Source of the DNA: Oscillospiraceae bacterium
GTDB lineage: Bacteria; Bacillota; Clostridia; Oscillospirales; Ruminococcaceae
Direction: 5' to 3'
Assembly (NCBI GenBank): GCA_017848125.1
Contig: JAGAJY010000179.1
Span: 1-33,268, forward strand
DNA length: 33,268 bases
The notes under the pieces were generated by a model. It made no database searches, was not told the DNA's origin, and saw nothing but the letters and a program-made list of their open reading frames with translations. Made by a program: the position numbers and the translations under genes. Shown in pieces: positions 7,801 through 16,037 of the stretch (the first letter of the stretch is position 1; each line of letters opens with the position of its first letter).

Positions 7801-9492
7801 ATGAAATTCAGTGATATGAAATATGTCCGCCCCGATATGGAGGCAATGAAAGCCGCTTCCGAAAAGGCGGCAAATGCAATAAGCACCGCAGCTTCCGCAG
7901 ATGAAGCGGCGGCAGCGTATCTTGAATGGGATAAAATAAGCGGCGGTTATAATACAATGTACAGCCTTTGCTATATCCGCCACACAATCAACACCGAGGA
8001 TAAATTCTACAGCGATGAAAACGAGTTTTTCGACACCTCCAATCCGACCTTTACCGAGTACGGTCAGGCGGTTTCAAAGGCTCTTTCGGAAAGTCCTTTC
8101 AGAAAAGAGCTTGAAAAACGCTTCGGCAGAGTAATGTTCCTTAACACAGATATTTTCCTCAAAAGCTTCTCCCCGAAAATAATCCCCGAGATGCAGGAGG
8201 ACAACAGGCTCACCACCGAATATGAAAAGCTTATTGCCTCCGCTCAGATAGAGTTTGACGGAAAGACCCTTACCCTTTCCCAGCTTACCCCCTACAAGCA
8301 GTCACCGGACGACAGTATCCGCCATAAGGCGTGGGCGGCTGAAAGCGGCTTCTACAAGGAGCACGCAGATGAGCTTGACCGCATTTACGACGACCTTGTA
8401 AGGGTGAGAAATGCCGAAGCTGTGAAAATGGGCTTTGCGGACTACGTTCCTCTGGGCTATCTGAATATGTGCAGAAGCAGCTATAATGCGCTTGATGTGG
8501 AAAAATTCAGAGAAGCTGTGATAAAATACATCGTTCCTCAGGCTGACAGGCTTTACAGGGAGCAGGCTGAAAGGCTGGGGGTAAAATATCCTCTGAAATA
8601 TGCCGATACCCCTGTTTCCTACCGTGACGGAAACGCTGTTCCCAAGGGCAGTCCCGAGGATATTCTCGAAGCAGGCAGACGCTTTTACAGAAAGCTTTCC
8701 CCTCTTACAGCGGAATTTTTCGATTTTATGATGGAAAACGAGCTGATGGACGTTCTCAGCCGCAAGGGCAAGGCGGCAGGCGGCTACTGCACCGAGCTTA
8801 CGGATTTTGAATCCCCCTTTATCTTTGCAAATTTCAACGGCACTCAGGGAGATGTTGAGGTAATCACTCACGAAGCAGGCCACGCCTTTGCCGCATATGT
8901 AAACCGTCACAAGCGTCCTGCAGAGAATCAGCTCCCCACCCTTGAAAGCTGTGAGATACATTCAATGACAATGGAATTTTTCGGCTGGGAAAGCGCAGAG
9001 GATTTCTTCGGCGAGGGTGCGGCGAAATTCTGCCGCAAGCACCTTGAGGACGCTATCAAATTTATTCCCTACGGTACAATGGTTGACCACTTCCAGCATA
9101 TTGTCTATAACCGCCCCGAGCTTACCCCCGAGGAGAGGATAAACGAGTGGAAGAAGCTGACAGCAGTTTATATGCCTTGGATTGATTTAGACGGCAGTCC
9201 CTTCTACGGCGAGGGCAGAGCGTGGCAGCGACAGACCCACATCTACGAAAGACCCTTCTATTATATTGACTACTGCCTTGCACAGACCGTTGCCCTTGAA
9301 TTCTGGGTAATAATGCAGAAGGACAGAAAGGAAGCCTTTGAGAGATATATGAAGCTTGTTTCTCTCGGCGGCGAGGAGACCTTTGACGGTCTGGTGGCTG
9401 CGGCAGGGCTTGATACCCCCTTCGGCGATGAAGCGCTGAAAACCGTTGCGGCTGCCGCAGATAAGTGGCTTTCGGAGAATATGATTGATTAA
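7801..9492 (+). CDS. M3-family oligoendopeptidase (PepF/thimet type)
   Basis: This is a 563-residue zinc metallopeptidase that cleaves short peptides in the cytoplasm. The zinc site is visible as HEAGH at residues 357-361 with the downstream Glu of CEIHSMTME (E385) as probable third ligand. The flanking sequence GTQGDVEVITHEAGHAFAAY and the late FSYDYI-like segment YERPFYYIDYCLAQ are typical of this short M3 clade. Length matches the usual 560-570. The ATG at 7801 has AAAGGAATGG upstream; earlier in-frame starts would lie inside or before the promoter. There is no signal peptide. It is transcribed alone from the promoter at 7685. I cannot assign a precise substrate, so no gene symbol is given. 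Confidence 0.92.
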   Translation: MKFSDMKYVRPDMEAMKAASEKAANAISTAASADEAAAAYLEWDKISGGYNTMYSLCYIRHTINTEDKFYSDENEFFDTSNPTFTEYGQAVSKALSESPFRKELEKRFGRVMFLNTDIFLKSFSPKIIPEMQEDNRLTTEYEKLIASAQIEFDGKTLTLSQLTPYKQSPDDSIRHKAWAAESGFYKEHADELDRIYDDLVRVRNAEAVKMGFADYVPLGYLNMCRSSYNALDVEKFREAVIKYIVPQADRLYREQAERLGVKYPLKYADTPVSYRDGNAVPKGSPEDILEAGRRFYRKLSPLTAEFFDFMMENELMDVLSRKGKAAGGYCTELTDFESPFIFANFNGTQGDVEVITHEAGHAFAAYVNRHKRPAENQLPTLESCEIHSMTMEFFGWESAEDFFGEGAAKFCRKHLEDAIKFIPYGTMVDHFQHIVYNRPELTPEERINEWKKLTAVYMPWIDLDGSPFYGEGRAWQRQTHIYERPFYYIDYCLAQTVALEFWVIMQKDRKEAFERYMKLVSLGGEETFDGLVAAAGLDTPFGDEALKTVAAAADKWLSENMID

Positions 9493-9537
9493 CAATTGAT
9501 AAAGGTGAAATAAATATCGAAATATGATAAATTTCTC

Positions 9538-9566
9538 TTGACATTTGATAAACTGTGTGTTATCAT
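9538..9566 (+). promoter_or_regulatory. Sigma-A promoter of the membrane protein-dipeptidase operon
   Basis: TTGACA (9538-9543), a 17-base spacer and TATCAT (9561-9566). It stands 26 bases upstream of the ATG at 9592, so the leader is short. Confidence 0.65.
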
Positions 9567-9591
9567 AATGAAAAAGGAGGAATGATTCGCT

Positions 9592-10842
9592 ATGATTGAA
9601 AGTTTTTTTGATGATGTTTCACAGGTGTTATATGTAATATTCGTTTCTGCGGCTTTTTTCATCTGCTTTATACTTCCGCTTATCCTTACGGTGAAAAACA
9701 TAATTCACCTGTTTTCAAAAAAGACCGATTATGAAAAGAAGCGTAAAACCACACGGATCACGATTATCCTCGGAATGGTTCTCAGCATTCTCGGAATCGG
9801 TCTTATCAGCGATTACCAATGGAACGAGCCTGTTGTGATGGGTGAACCCGTTTCGTTCACCTCGGTGCACGAGCCGTTTTCCTCGGACTACGCTCTTTCT
9901 CTGACGATTTTTGCCGTGGGAGCGGAATTGAGCCTGCTTATCCTTGACAGGAAAAAGACGCTCCCTCCTCTTGCGGCGGTTTTATGCATAAGCGGAGTTT
10001 ACGGCGGAATAATTCTGGGTATGGTCTATATTACACAGCTTTCGGTTAATATGCTTGATGTGGCTGATGGCATTGTTCTCTATCTTATACTGTACCCCAT
10101 AAATTTTATGCTCTGTGCCGTGAGGGTCATAGGAGACTCGGTGGAAATTTACACAAGGCATATCCGTGAGCTGGACATTCCTCCGAAAAATGCCTTTGAA
10201 AGTTGGCTCAGAAAAGCCCTTGAAAAGTGGTATAACGTAGCGCTCTTTCCTATTATCGGGCTGATACCCTTCACAGGGGCTATGCTCTGCATCTGTATTC
10301 TGACAGGACAAGGACCTGCGGGCATAATAAAAGCCTTTACCGAAACCTCGGACTGGGCGTACTCTGCTATGATCTCCCCTCCGCCCATAGAATACGAGGG
10401 GCATTATCTCTGCACGGTTGCGGTAAACGGTCACGAAAGTGTCGTAAAGCCCACAAGGCTTGGGATACGTCACGGCGGCGGCGAGTCACCGCAGACTATC
10501 CGTGAGCACTTCAGCAATGAGCTTTTGACCTGTATCTCGGCAGATCCGTCAGCTTCGCATATCATAGTTGTCAACCGACAGCTGTGCATTGCAAATGCCT
10601 TTGAACAGCTTATTGAGGACAGAGCGCCGAGATTTCACAGGGCGGTCAGATACATTTACGACACCTATGGCTATCCCATTTCAAAGCACATTGACACAAA
10701 GCTCAGAGCGGACGCAGTTTATATTATTATGAAGCCCCTTGAATGGCTTTTTCTGACAGTGCTTTACCTTTTCGACCGTGACCCCGAAAGCAGGATCGCC
10801 GTTCAATACACGGGCAGACACGTTTCCGAATTTATAGATTAA
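9592..10842 (+). CDS. Hypothetical multipass membrane protein
   Basis: The predicted product has 416 residues. Hydrophobic segments are visible at about 8-36, 54-68, 101-118, 124-150, 157-178 and 216-238. A soluble C-terminal half of about 170 residues follows. It includes GHYLCTVAVNGHESVVKPTR (about 270-289), LGIRHGGG and IIVVNRQLCIANAFEQLIED, which look like a conserved cysteine/histidine-bearing domain. I believe similar uncharacterised proteins occur in other Firmicutes (DUF6688-like), but I am not certain of the family name. An AAAGGAGG site precedes the ATG at 9592 with a somewhat long spacing of 11 bases. The dipeptidase gene starts 14 bases after the stop, so the two are an operon. 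Function unknown. Confidence 0.8.
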   Translation: MIESFFDDVSQVLYVIFVSAAFFICFILPLILTVKNIIHLFSKKTDYEKKRKTTRITIILGMVLSILGIGLISDYQWNEPVVMGEPVSFTSVHEPFSSDYALSLTIFAVGAELSLLILDRKKTLPPLAAVLCISGVYGGIILGMVYITQLSVNMLDVADGIVLYLILYPINFMLCAVRVIGDSVEIYTRHIRELDIPPKNAFESWLRKALEKWYNVALFPIIGLIPFTGAMLCICILTGQGPAGIIKAFTETSDWAYSAMISPPPIEYEGHYLCTVAVNGHESVVKPTRLGIRHGGGESPQTIREHFSNELLTCISADPSASHIIVVNRQLCIANAFEQLIEDRAPRFHRAVRYIYDTYGYPISKHIDTKLRADAVYIIMKPLEWLFLTVLYLFDRDPESRIAVQYTGRHVSEFID

Positions 10843-10856
10843 GGAGATTTTTTCCT

Positions 10857-12245
10857 ATGATAAATGATATTTCAAAGAAAGCACCTTTGTACATCGACAG
10901 TGCGGTCAGTCTTTTAAAGGAGCTTATTTCCTATAAAAGTGTGGCTTCCGAGCCTGCAGAGGGTATGCCCTACGGAAAGGGCTGTGCAGAGTGCCTCGGA
11001 TATGCCGCAAGGGTTCTTTCCGAGGACGGCTTTAGGGTGCGGAATTTTGAAAATCACGCTATAACCGCAGATTTCGGCGAGGGCGAGCCTGAGCTTGGTA
11101 TATTATGCCACCTTGACGTTGTTCCGACAGACGGTCAGGACTGGACATCAGACCCATTTAAGGCTGAAATAAGAAACGGCAGAGTATATGGCAGAGGTGC
11201 TATTGACGACAAAGGTCCTGCGGCGGCGATCATTACCGCTATGCGAATGATACGGGACAGCGGTGTGAAGCTGTCAAAGAATTTCCGTTTGATTCTCGGC
11301 AGCAACGAGGAAAACGGCTCTACGGATATGGAATATTACACATCAAAGGAAAAGTTTCCCCCTATGCTGTTCACTCCTGACGGCAGCTTTCCCGTTATCA
11401 ATATTGAAAAGGGAATGGCGCGGCTTGGAATAAGCGGCGGATATACCTCGGGTGAAAGAGCATTGCTTTATCTCAGAGGGGGAAGCGTTGCAAATGCTGT
11501 TCCCGAAAGGGCAGAAGCAGGCGTATCGGGCATATCGGCTGAGGAAATAACAAAGGCTTGGGACAGCCTTGGATTTGATGGCGTTATACTTAATGTATCG
11601 GATAATTATGATAATACAGTAAGTATATCCGTTACAGGCAAGGGCGCTCACGCTTCTACTCCCGAACAGGGTAAAAATGCTCTTACCGCAATGCTTGCTC
11701 TGCTGTCGGCTCTTTCCCTTGATGGCAGTATCGGAAGTATTATCCGTGATATGTCCGTGCTTTTCCCCTACGGCGACAGTCACGGAAAGGGAATGGGTAT
11801 TGACTGCTCAGACGAGCTTTCGGGTGAGCTGACACTTGTTCTCAGCGTAGCCGACTGCTCTGACGGCAGACTGAGCTTTATGACCGACTGCCGTTTCCCC
11901 ATATGCAGAAAATCAGCGGATATCATTTCTGTAATGCAGACAAAGCTTTACAAGGCAGGTCTTTCATCAGTCATAAAGCTTGCAAGCGAGCCTCATCACG
12001 CTGACGGAAACAGCGGAATGGTAAAAACGCTTCTGTCCGTATATGAGGACTGCACGGGCAAGGAGGGAAAATGCATTGCCATTGGCGGCGGCACTTACGT
12101 TCACGACACGGAAAACGGCGTTGCCTTCGGTGCAGAGTGGAGCGACGAAAACAATATGCACGGTGCAGATGAATTTATCGGCATTAACGAGCTTGAAAAG
12201 GATATTGAGATATACTGCGAAGCCATTCTGCGGCTTTGCAGGTGA
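10857..12245 (+). CDS. M20-family dipeptidase (PepV/Sapep type)
   Basis: This is a 462-residue cytosolic dinuclear metallopeptidase that hydrolyses dipeptides, the last step of peptide utilisation. Metal and catalytic residues are in the expected order: H85 and D87 in CHLDVVP, D117 in GRGAIDDKGP, the general base/ligand pair E151-E152 in GSNEENGS, and D175 in TPDGSFP. The final metal His is probably in the C-terminal GGGTYVHD. A lid domain sits between about residues 185 and 390, including the KGKGAHAS-like segment TGKGAHASTPEQGKN. Length fits PepV (about 470). The ATG follows AAGGAGA. It lies in an operon between the unknown membrane protein and a small hypothetical gene. The neighbouring M3 peptidase, transcribed separately, could supply shorter peptides; that link is inference. 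Confidence 0.92.
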   Translation: MINDISKKAPLYIDSAVSLLKELISYKSVASEPAEGMPYGKGCAECLGYAARVLSEDGFRVRNFENHAITADFGEGEPELGILCHLDVVPTDGQDWTSDPFKAEIRNGRVYGRGAIDDKGPAAAIITAMRMIRDSGVKLSKNFRLILGSNEENGSTDMEYYTSKEKFPPMLFTPDGSFPVINIEKGMARLGISGGYTSGERALLYLRGGSVANAVPERAEAGVSGISAEEITKAWDSLGFDGVILNVSDNYDNTVSISVTGKGAHASTPEQGKNALTAMLALLSALSLDGSIGSIIRDMSVLFPYGDSHGKGMGIDCSDELSGELTLVLSVADCSDGRLSFMTDCRFPICRKSADIISVMQTKLYKAGLSSVIKLASEPHHADGNSGMVKTLLSVYEDCTGKEGKCIAIGGGTYVHDTENGVAFGAEWSDENNMHGADEFIGINELEKDIEIYCEAILRLCR

Positions 12246-12259
12246 AAGGAATGTAAATT

Positions 12260-12649
12260 ATGGGTTCATCGGCGTCACAGTATTTTGAGATACCGAAGTT
12301 CTTCGTATTCGGCGAAAAGGGCATATTTACGGGGAGCGCTTCGGAAAAGGATATGAACTACAAGGTAGTTCCCAACTGCCCCAAGGAGGGGGATAAAACT
12401 CTCAGGGCATATGTATGGTCGGGGAGAAGCTGTCTTGACAAGGCGGAGGACGCTGAAATGAAGGAGTTTCCCTTATCCGAGGAGGGTCACAGGGAAATGC
12501 TTGACTGGCTTGAAAGCGTTTATCTCAGCCGTGAGACTGTCCCCACTCATATTGATAAGCAGAGAGCCTATAAGGAGCTTGTCTGCGAGGAATATCTCGA
12601 TCTTGACGATTATCTTTCCGACCCCGAAAGGATAAAGGCAAGACTGTAA
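12260..12649 (+). CDS. Small hypothetical soluble protein
   Basis: The predicted product has 129 residues and starts MGSSASQYFEIPKF. An AAAGGAATG ribosome site precedes it and the start is 14 bases after the dipeptidase stop, so it is the last gene of that operon. The sequence is acidic and aromatic, with no membrane segment, signal peptide or cysteine pair. A compact N-terminal half (about 1-60, containing YKVVPNCPKEGDKTLRAYVW) is followed by a helical, acidic C-terminal half. I do not recognise the family and infer no function. A strong terminator follows directly. Confidence 0.8.
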   Translation: MGSSASQYFEIPKFFVFGEKGIFTGSASEKDMNYKVVPNCPKEGDKTLRAYVWSGRSCLDKAEDAEMKEFPLSEEGHREMLDWLESVYLSRETVPTHIDKQRAYKELVCEEYLDLDDYLSDPERIKARL

Positions 12650-12667
12650 TAAATTACGGAAAATGTG

Positions 12668-12712
12668 CTGCGGCAGTTATCCTTAAAAACTGATAACTGC
12701 CGCAGTTTTTTT
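12668..12712 (+). terminator. Rho-independent terminator of the dipeptidase operon
   Basis: CTGCGGCAGTTATC (12668-12681) and GATAACTGCCGCAG (12692-12705) form a perfect 14-bp stem followed by seven T residues. Confidence 0.92.
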
Positions 12713-12735
12713 AATCTGATTTTAATAATAATCAA

Positions 12736-12764
12736 TTCTCATTCTAATAGAATTGTGATATAAT
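12736..12764 (+). promoter_or_regulatory. Possible upstream promoter of the efflux operon
   Basis: TTCTCA (12736-12741), a 17-base spacer and TATAAT (12759-12764). Only the -10 is strong. A better promoter lies about 105 bases downstream, so this one may be secondary. Confidence 0.35.
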
Positions 12765-12842
12765 TGAAAAGTCTTATGGAAAGATGCAGTTATTTCCCAA
12801 AAATATTGCCTGATGTCAGAAAAATATTGTGCAGTATTATGG

Positions 12843-12871
12843 TTGAAAAAATCACTGCAAAGTAGTATTAT
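12843..12871 (+). promoter_or_regulatory. Sigma-A promoter of the GntR-efflux operon
   Basis: TTGAAA (12843-12848), a 17-base spacer and TATTAT (12866-12871), five of six matches in each hexamer. Its -10 box lies inside the palindrome at 12865-12890. Confidence 0.7.
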
Positions 12872-12890
12872 TGTACTATAACAATAATAC
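12865..12890. promoter_or_regulatory. Probable operator of the GntR repressor
   Basis: GTATTATTGT (12865-12874) and its exact complement ACAATAATAC (12881-12890) are separated by ACTATA. The palindrome covers the -10 box and the predicted transcription start, 18 bases before the regulator's ATG. This is the classic placement for autorepression by a dimeric GntR protein. The assignment to this regulator is inference. Confidence 0.65.
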
Positions 12891-12908
12891 AGTTATAGGA
12901 GGGCTAAA

Positions 12909-13280
12909 ATGCATTGGGAATTTACTCCCGACGCTCCCATCTACATTCAGGTCGTAAAACAGTTTGAACAGATGATAGCTTCGGGCGTACTGGCACCCGG
13001 CGACAGGCTTCTGTCTGTCAGGGAATTTGCCGTGCAGGCAAATGTTAATCCCAACACTATGCAGAAGGCTTTTTCCGAGCTTGAGATCAGAGGGCTTGTT
13101 TACACAAAGCGTACATCGGGCAGATTCATTACAGAGGATACCGAGCGTATCGCCGCTCTGAAACGGCAGCTTGCACAAAAGGAAACAGACCGCTTTTTCG
13201 GAGAGATGAAGCGGCTGGGTTATTCCTGTAAGGAGGCTGCGGATTTTATTTCGGAAAAGGCCGTGCAGCTTAATGGTTAA
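12909..13280 (+). CDS. GntR-family regulator, YtrA subfamily
   Basis: This is a 123-residue transcription factor made of a GntR winged helix (about 1-75) and only a short helical tail (about 78-120), which is the YtrA pattern: these lack a large effector domain and usually control ABC transporters encoded beside them. The signature is clear in PIYIQVVKQFEQMIASG, SVREFAVQANVNPNTMQKA and LEIRGLVYTKRTSGRFI. An AGGAGGG ribosome site lies just upstream. It is the first gene of a four-gene operon with the adaptor, ATPase and permease, and a perfect palindrome overlaps its promoter. I therefore expect it to repress its own operon until an envelope stress or toxic compound is sensed; the inducer is unknown. 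Confidence 0.93.
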   Translation: MHWEFTPDAPIYIQVVKQFEQMIASGVLAPGDRLLSVREFAVQANVNPNTMQKAFSELEIRGLVYTKRTSGRFITEDTERIAALKRQLAQKETDRFFGEMKRLGYSCKEAADFISEKAVQLNG

Positions 13281-13295
13281 GAAAGGATAAGTGTT

Positions 13296-15224
13296 ATGAG
13301 CAAAGAGAAGAAAAAGGGTTCAAAGGTCAAAATCATTGTGATAGCTGTGGTGCTTCTGCTTATAGGAGCATTCATTTACACAATGGTAAGCAGTGCTTCA
13401 ATGATGTCGGGCATGACTATCGCCGACACATTCAAGCTTGAAAAGAAGAACATCGAAAACACAGTATCTCTCAGCGGTCTTGTGGAAAGTCAGGATATGA
13501 CAAAGGTTTCCTCCAAGCTTACCTACAGAGTGGAAAGTGTTAATGTTGAGGTGGGCGACAAGGTAAATGAGGGCGACGTTCTTGCTGTTCTGGATTCCGA
13601 CGATCTCCAGGATCAGATCCTCCAGCAGCAGAAGGCTCTTGACAGCAGCAATGCAAATACAGAATATTCTCTCAGCAATGCGGAGAAAAATTATAACGAG
13701 GCGCTGGCTCAGATAAACGACGGCTCGTATCCCGAAATAAGAAACGCAAAGCTTACTCTTGACAATGCAGAGGACGCTCTGGAAAATGCCAAAGAAAAGT
13801 ACGACGAGCAGCTGGATATTCAGGGCAGCGACAGAGACAGCAAGCTTGTAAGCGCTCAGAAGAGTCTTGAATCCGCAGAGACTGAGCTTGAATATGCAAA
13901 GGCTGACTACCTTGAAGCAAAGGAAGACAAGGAAAACGAGGATTACAGCGACATCAAGAAGCTTAAAGAGGCTTATGACGACGCTAAGAAGGAATACAAT
14001 TCCCGTCACAGCGAAATAAAGAGCAAGGAGCTCCAGAAGGCAAGAGAGGACTATGAAACCGCTCTTTCCAACTATACATATCTTTCGTCTATGGTAAAAT
14101 ACAATTCCGCATACACCGATCAGGCTTCTGTGGCAGAGGCTCAGGAAAAGCTCAAGGAGACAAAGGCAAATCTTGAAGCTCTCGAAAAGAAGTACGACGT
14201 GGAAACCACTGAGGAAACTTACGAGGACGCTCTCGAAGCATATACAAACGCAAAGGCTGACATTGATTCCGCAAACTCCATCGCTCTGAAAAACGCAGAG
14301 AGAAACTATGAGCGTGCAAAGGTAAGCTATGCAAATGCAGAGAATAACCTCAACGCAATCCTTGACGGCAACGACACCTCCATAAAGGGCTACAAGGACG
14401 CTGTTGACGACGCTCAGACAGCATATGACAGAGCCAAGGAAAGCTATGAGCTTGCTCTGAGAAATGCAGACTCCACTCTCGTTACACTCAAAGCACAGGC
14501 TGACAGAGAAAAGGTGCTTTCCGCAAATGATTCCCAGCTGGTAAGCCTTGAAATACTCAAGGAAAAGCTTGACGACTGCGTTATCAAAGCGCCCTGCAGC
14601 GGTACTGTTACAGCAGTTTACGCAGAGGAGGGCAATCCTGCAAGCGGCGTAATGTTCATTATCGAGGACCTCGACAATCTTGTTATGAAGTCCACCGTAA
14701 AGGAATACAGCGTAACCTCTCTTAAGCCTGATATGAAGGTAAGAGTTACTGTTCCCTCTCTTGACAATGCAGAGTTTGACGGCGTTATCAGCAAGATATC
14801 TCCCACAGGCACAAAGGCTGCCAACGGTCACAGCGACGGAACATCTTCCTTTGAGGTAGAGGTGCTTATTCACGACACCAAGGATTCCGGCGTGCTTATC
14901 GGTATGACATCAAAGTGCAAGGCTATTACAGGCAGTGCGGAAAATGTATTCGCAGTTTCCTATGACTCTGTTGTTGAGGACGCTGACGGAAACTGCTATG
15001 TATTCGCCGCAGAGATCATCGAGGGCGGCAGCGGAACTGCTACAGCAAAGAAGATCGACATTACAACAGGCTTTGAAAGCGACGCTGAGATAGAGATCAT
15101 TTCTGATGAGCTTACAGAGGGTATGGAGCTTATCTCCAACGCAGGCGACCTTACCGACGGAAGCGCTATCCTTGTCAGCAGCGCATTCGGCGACGCTCTC
15201 CAGGAAGCTGCTGCGGCTCAGTAA
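13296..15224 (+). CDS. Efflux adaptor (membrane fusion) protein, HlyD/MacA-like
   Basis: The 642-residue product has a single N-terminal membrane anchor (about 12-33) and otherwise lies outside the membrane. A first lipoyl-like half-motif (YRVESVNVEVGDKVNEGDV, about 77-95) is followed by a very long Ala/Glu/Lys-rich coiled coil (about 105-420, repeated NAExxY and YxxAxxxY patterns). The second lipoyl half (APCSGTVTAVYAEEGNPASG) and a beta-barrel region (VKEYSVTSLKPDMKVRVTVP) come next. The hairpin is longer than in ordinary MacA proteins. AAAGGATAAG precedes the ATG. In Gram-positive bacteria such adaptors pair with MacB-like ABC transporters to export peptides, lipids or antibiotics; the two downstream genes supply exactly those parts. 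The substrate is unknown. Confidence 0.9.
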   Translation: MSKEKKKGSKVKIIVIAVVLLLIGAFIYTMVSSASMMSGMTIADTFKLEKKNIENTVSLSGLVESQDMTKVSSKLTYRVESVNVEVGDKVNEGDVLAVLDSDDLQDQILQQQKALDSSNANTEYSLSNAEKNYNEALAQINDGSYPEIRNAKLTLDNAEDALENAKEKYDEQLDIQGSDRDSKLVSAQKSLESAETELEYAKADYLEAKEDKENEDYSDIKKLKEAYDDAKKEYNSRHSEIKSKELQKAREDYETALSNYTYLSSMVKYNSAYTDQASVAEAQEKLKETKANLEALEKKYDVETTEETYEDALEAYTNAKADIDSANSIALKNAERNYERAKVSYANAENNLNAILDGNDTSIKGYKDAVDDAQTAYDRAKESYELALRNADSTLVTLKAQADREKVLSANDSQLVSLEILKEKLDDCVIKAPCSGTVTAVYAEEGNPASGVMFIIEDLDNLVMKSTVKEYSVTSLKPDMKVRVTVPSLDNAEFDGVISKISPTGTKAANGHSDGTSSFEVEVLIHDTKDSGVLIGMTSKCKAITGSAENVFAVSYDSVVEDADGNCYVFAAEIIEGGSGTATAKKIDITTGFESDAEIEIISDELTEGMELISNAGDLTDGSAILVSSAFGDALQEAAAAQ

Positions 15225-15248
15225 TTTCGGCGGAAAGGACACTCGTTT

Positions 15249-16037
15249 ATGAAAAATAAAATTACTCCGCCCAGCTACAGCTACGGTAAGGTAAACAATA
15301 TAGTTCCCCCCGAAGCTTCTAAGTACGTTATCTGCGCAAAGGATATTGTAAAAAGCTTCTATATCGGAACTCCCAATGAGCTGGAGATACTTCACGGAAT
15401 GACCTTCAATGTTCCCAAGGGAGAGTTCGTTTCCATAGTGGGACAGTCAGGCTCGGGTAAATCCACTCTTATGAACATTATAGGTGCGCTTGACCGCCCC
15501 ACCTCGGGAAGCTATTACCTTGACGGTATTGATGTATCCACCGCCAACGACAAGGAGCTTTCCGCTATAAGAAACAAGCAGATAGGCTTCGTTTTCCAGA
15601 CCTTTAACCTTATTGCAAGGACATCCGCTCTGAAAAATATCGAACTGCCTATGCTCTACGGCGGTATTCCCTCAAAGCAGAGAAAGGAAAGAGCAAGGGA
15701 GCTTCTTGAAATAGTTGAGATGTCAGACCGTGCAGGTCATATGCCCAATGAGCTTTCGGGCGGTCAGAAGCAGAGAATAGCAATTGCCAGAGCAATGGCA
15801 AACGACCCATCGATTATCCTTGCCGATGAGCCTACGGGCGCTCTTGACAGTAAAACGGGACGACTGGTAATGGACCTTTTTCACAAGCTTCACAGAGAGC
15901 AGGGAAAGACCATCGTTCTCATCACCCATAACAATGAGCTTGCTGAGGAGACTGACAGGATAATCACCATTTCCGACGGCAACATCATCAGCGATACGGG
16001 CAACCGCAATAAGCTCCGAAAGGAGGCTGAGGAGTAA
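15249..16037 (+). CDS. ABC transporter ATP-binding protein, MacB/LolD type
   Basis: This is a 262-residue nucleotide-binding subunit. It has Walker A GQSGSGKST (about 65-73), the Q-loop in GFVFQTFNL, the ABC signature LSGGQKQR (about 170-177), Walker B IILADEPTGALDS (about 189-201) and the H-loop LITHNNEL. The N-terminus carries about 25 extra residues before the usual start of the fold (the ATPase core begins at YVICAKDIVKSF). It is coupled to the permease by a one-base overlap (TAATG at 16035-16039), so the two proteins are made in fixed ratio. Together with the adaptor it forms a predicted tripartite-like efflux machine energised by ATP at the membrane's inner face. Confidence 0.95.
   Translation: MKNKITPPSYSYGKVNNIVPPEASKYVICAKDIVKSFYIGTPNELEILHGMTFNVPKGEFVSIVGQSGSGKSTLMNIIGALDRPTSGSYYLDGIDVSTANDKELSAIRNKQIGFVFQTFNLIARTSALKNIELPMLYGGIPSKQRKERARELLEIVEMSDRAGHMPNELSGGQKQRIAIARAMANDPSIILADEPTGALDSKTGRLVMDLFHKLHREQGKTIVLITHNNELAEETDRIITISDGNIISDTGNRNKLRKEAEE

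Noticed and set aside
13398..14873. Long minus-strand open frame (491 codons) opposite the efflux adaptor
   Set aside because: It is the antisense shadow of the Ala/Glu/Lys-rich coiled coil, which leaves few stops on the other strand. The translation is an implausible run of Cys, Val and Leu, and the plus-strand gene has clear domains, a ribosome site and operon context.
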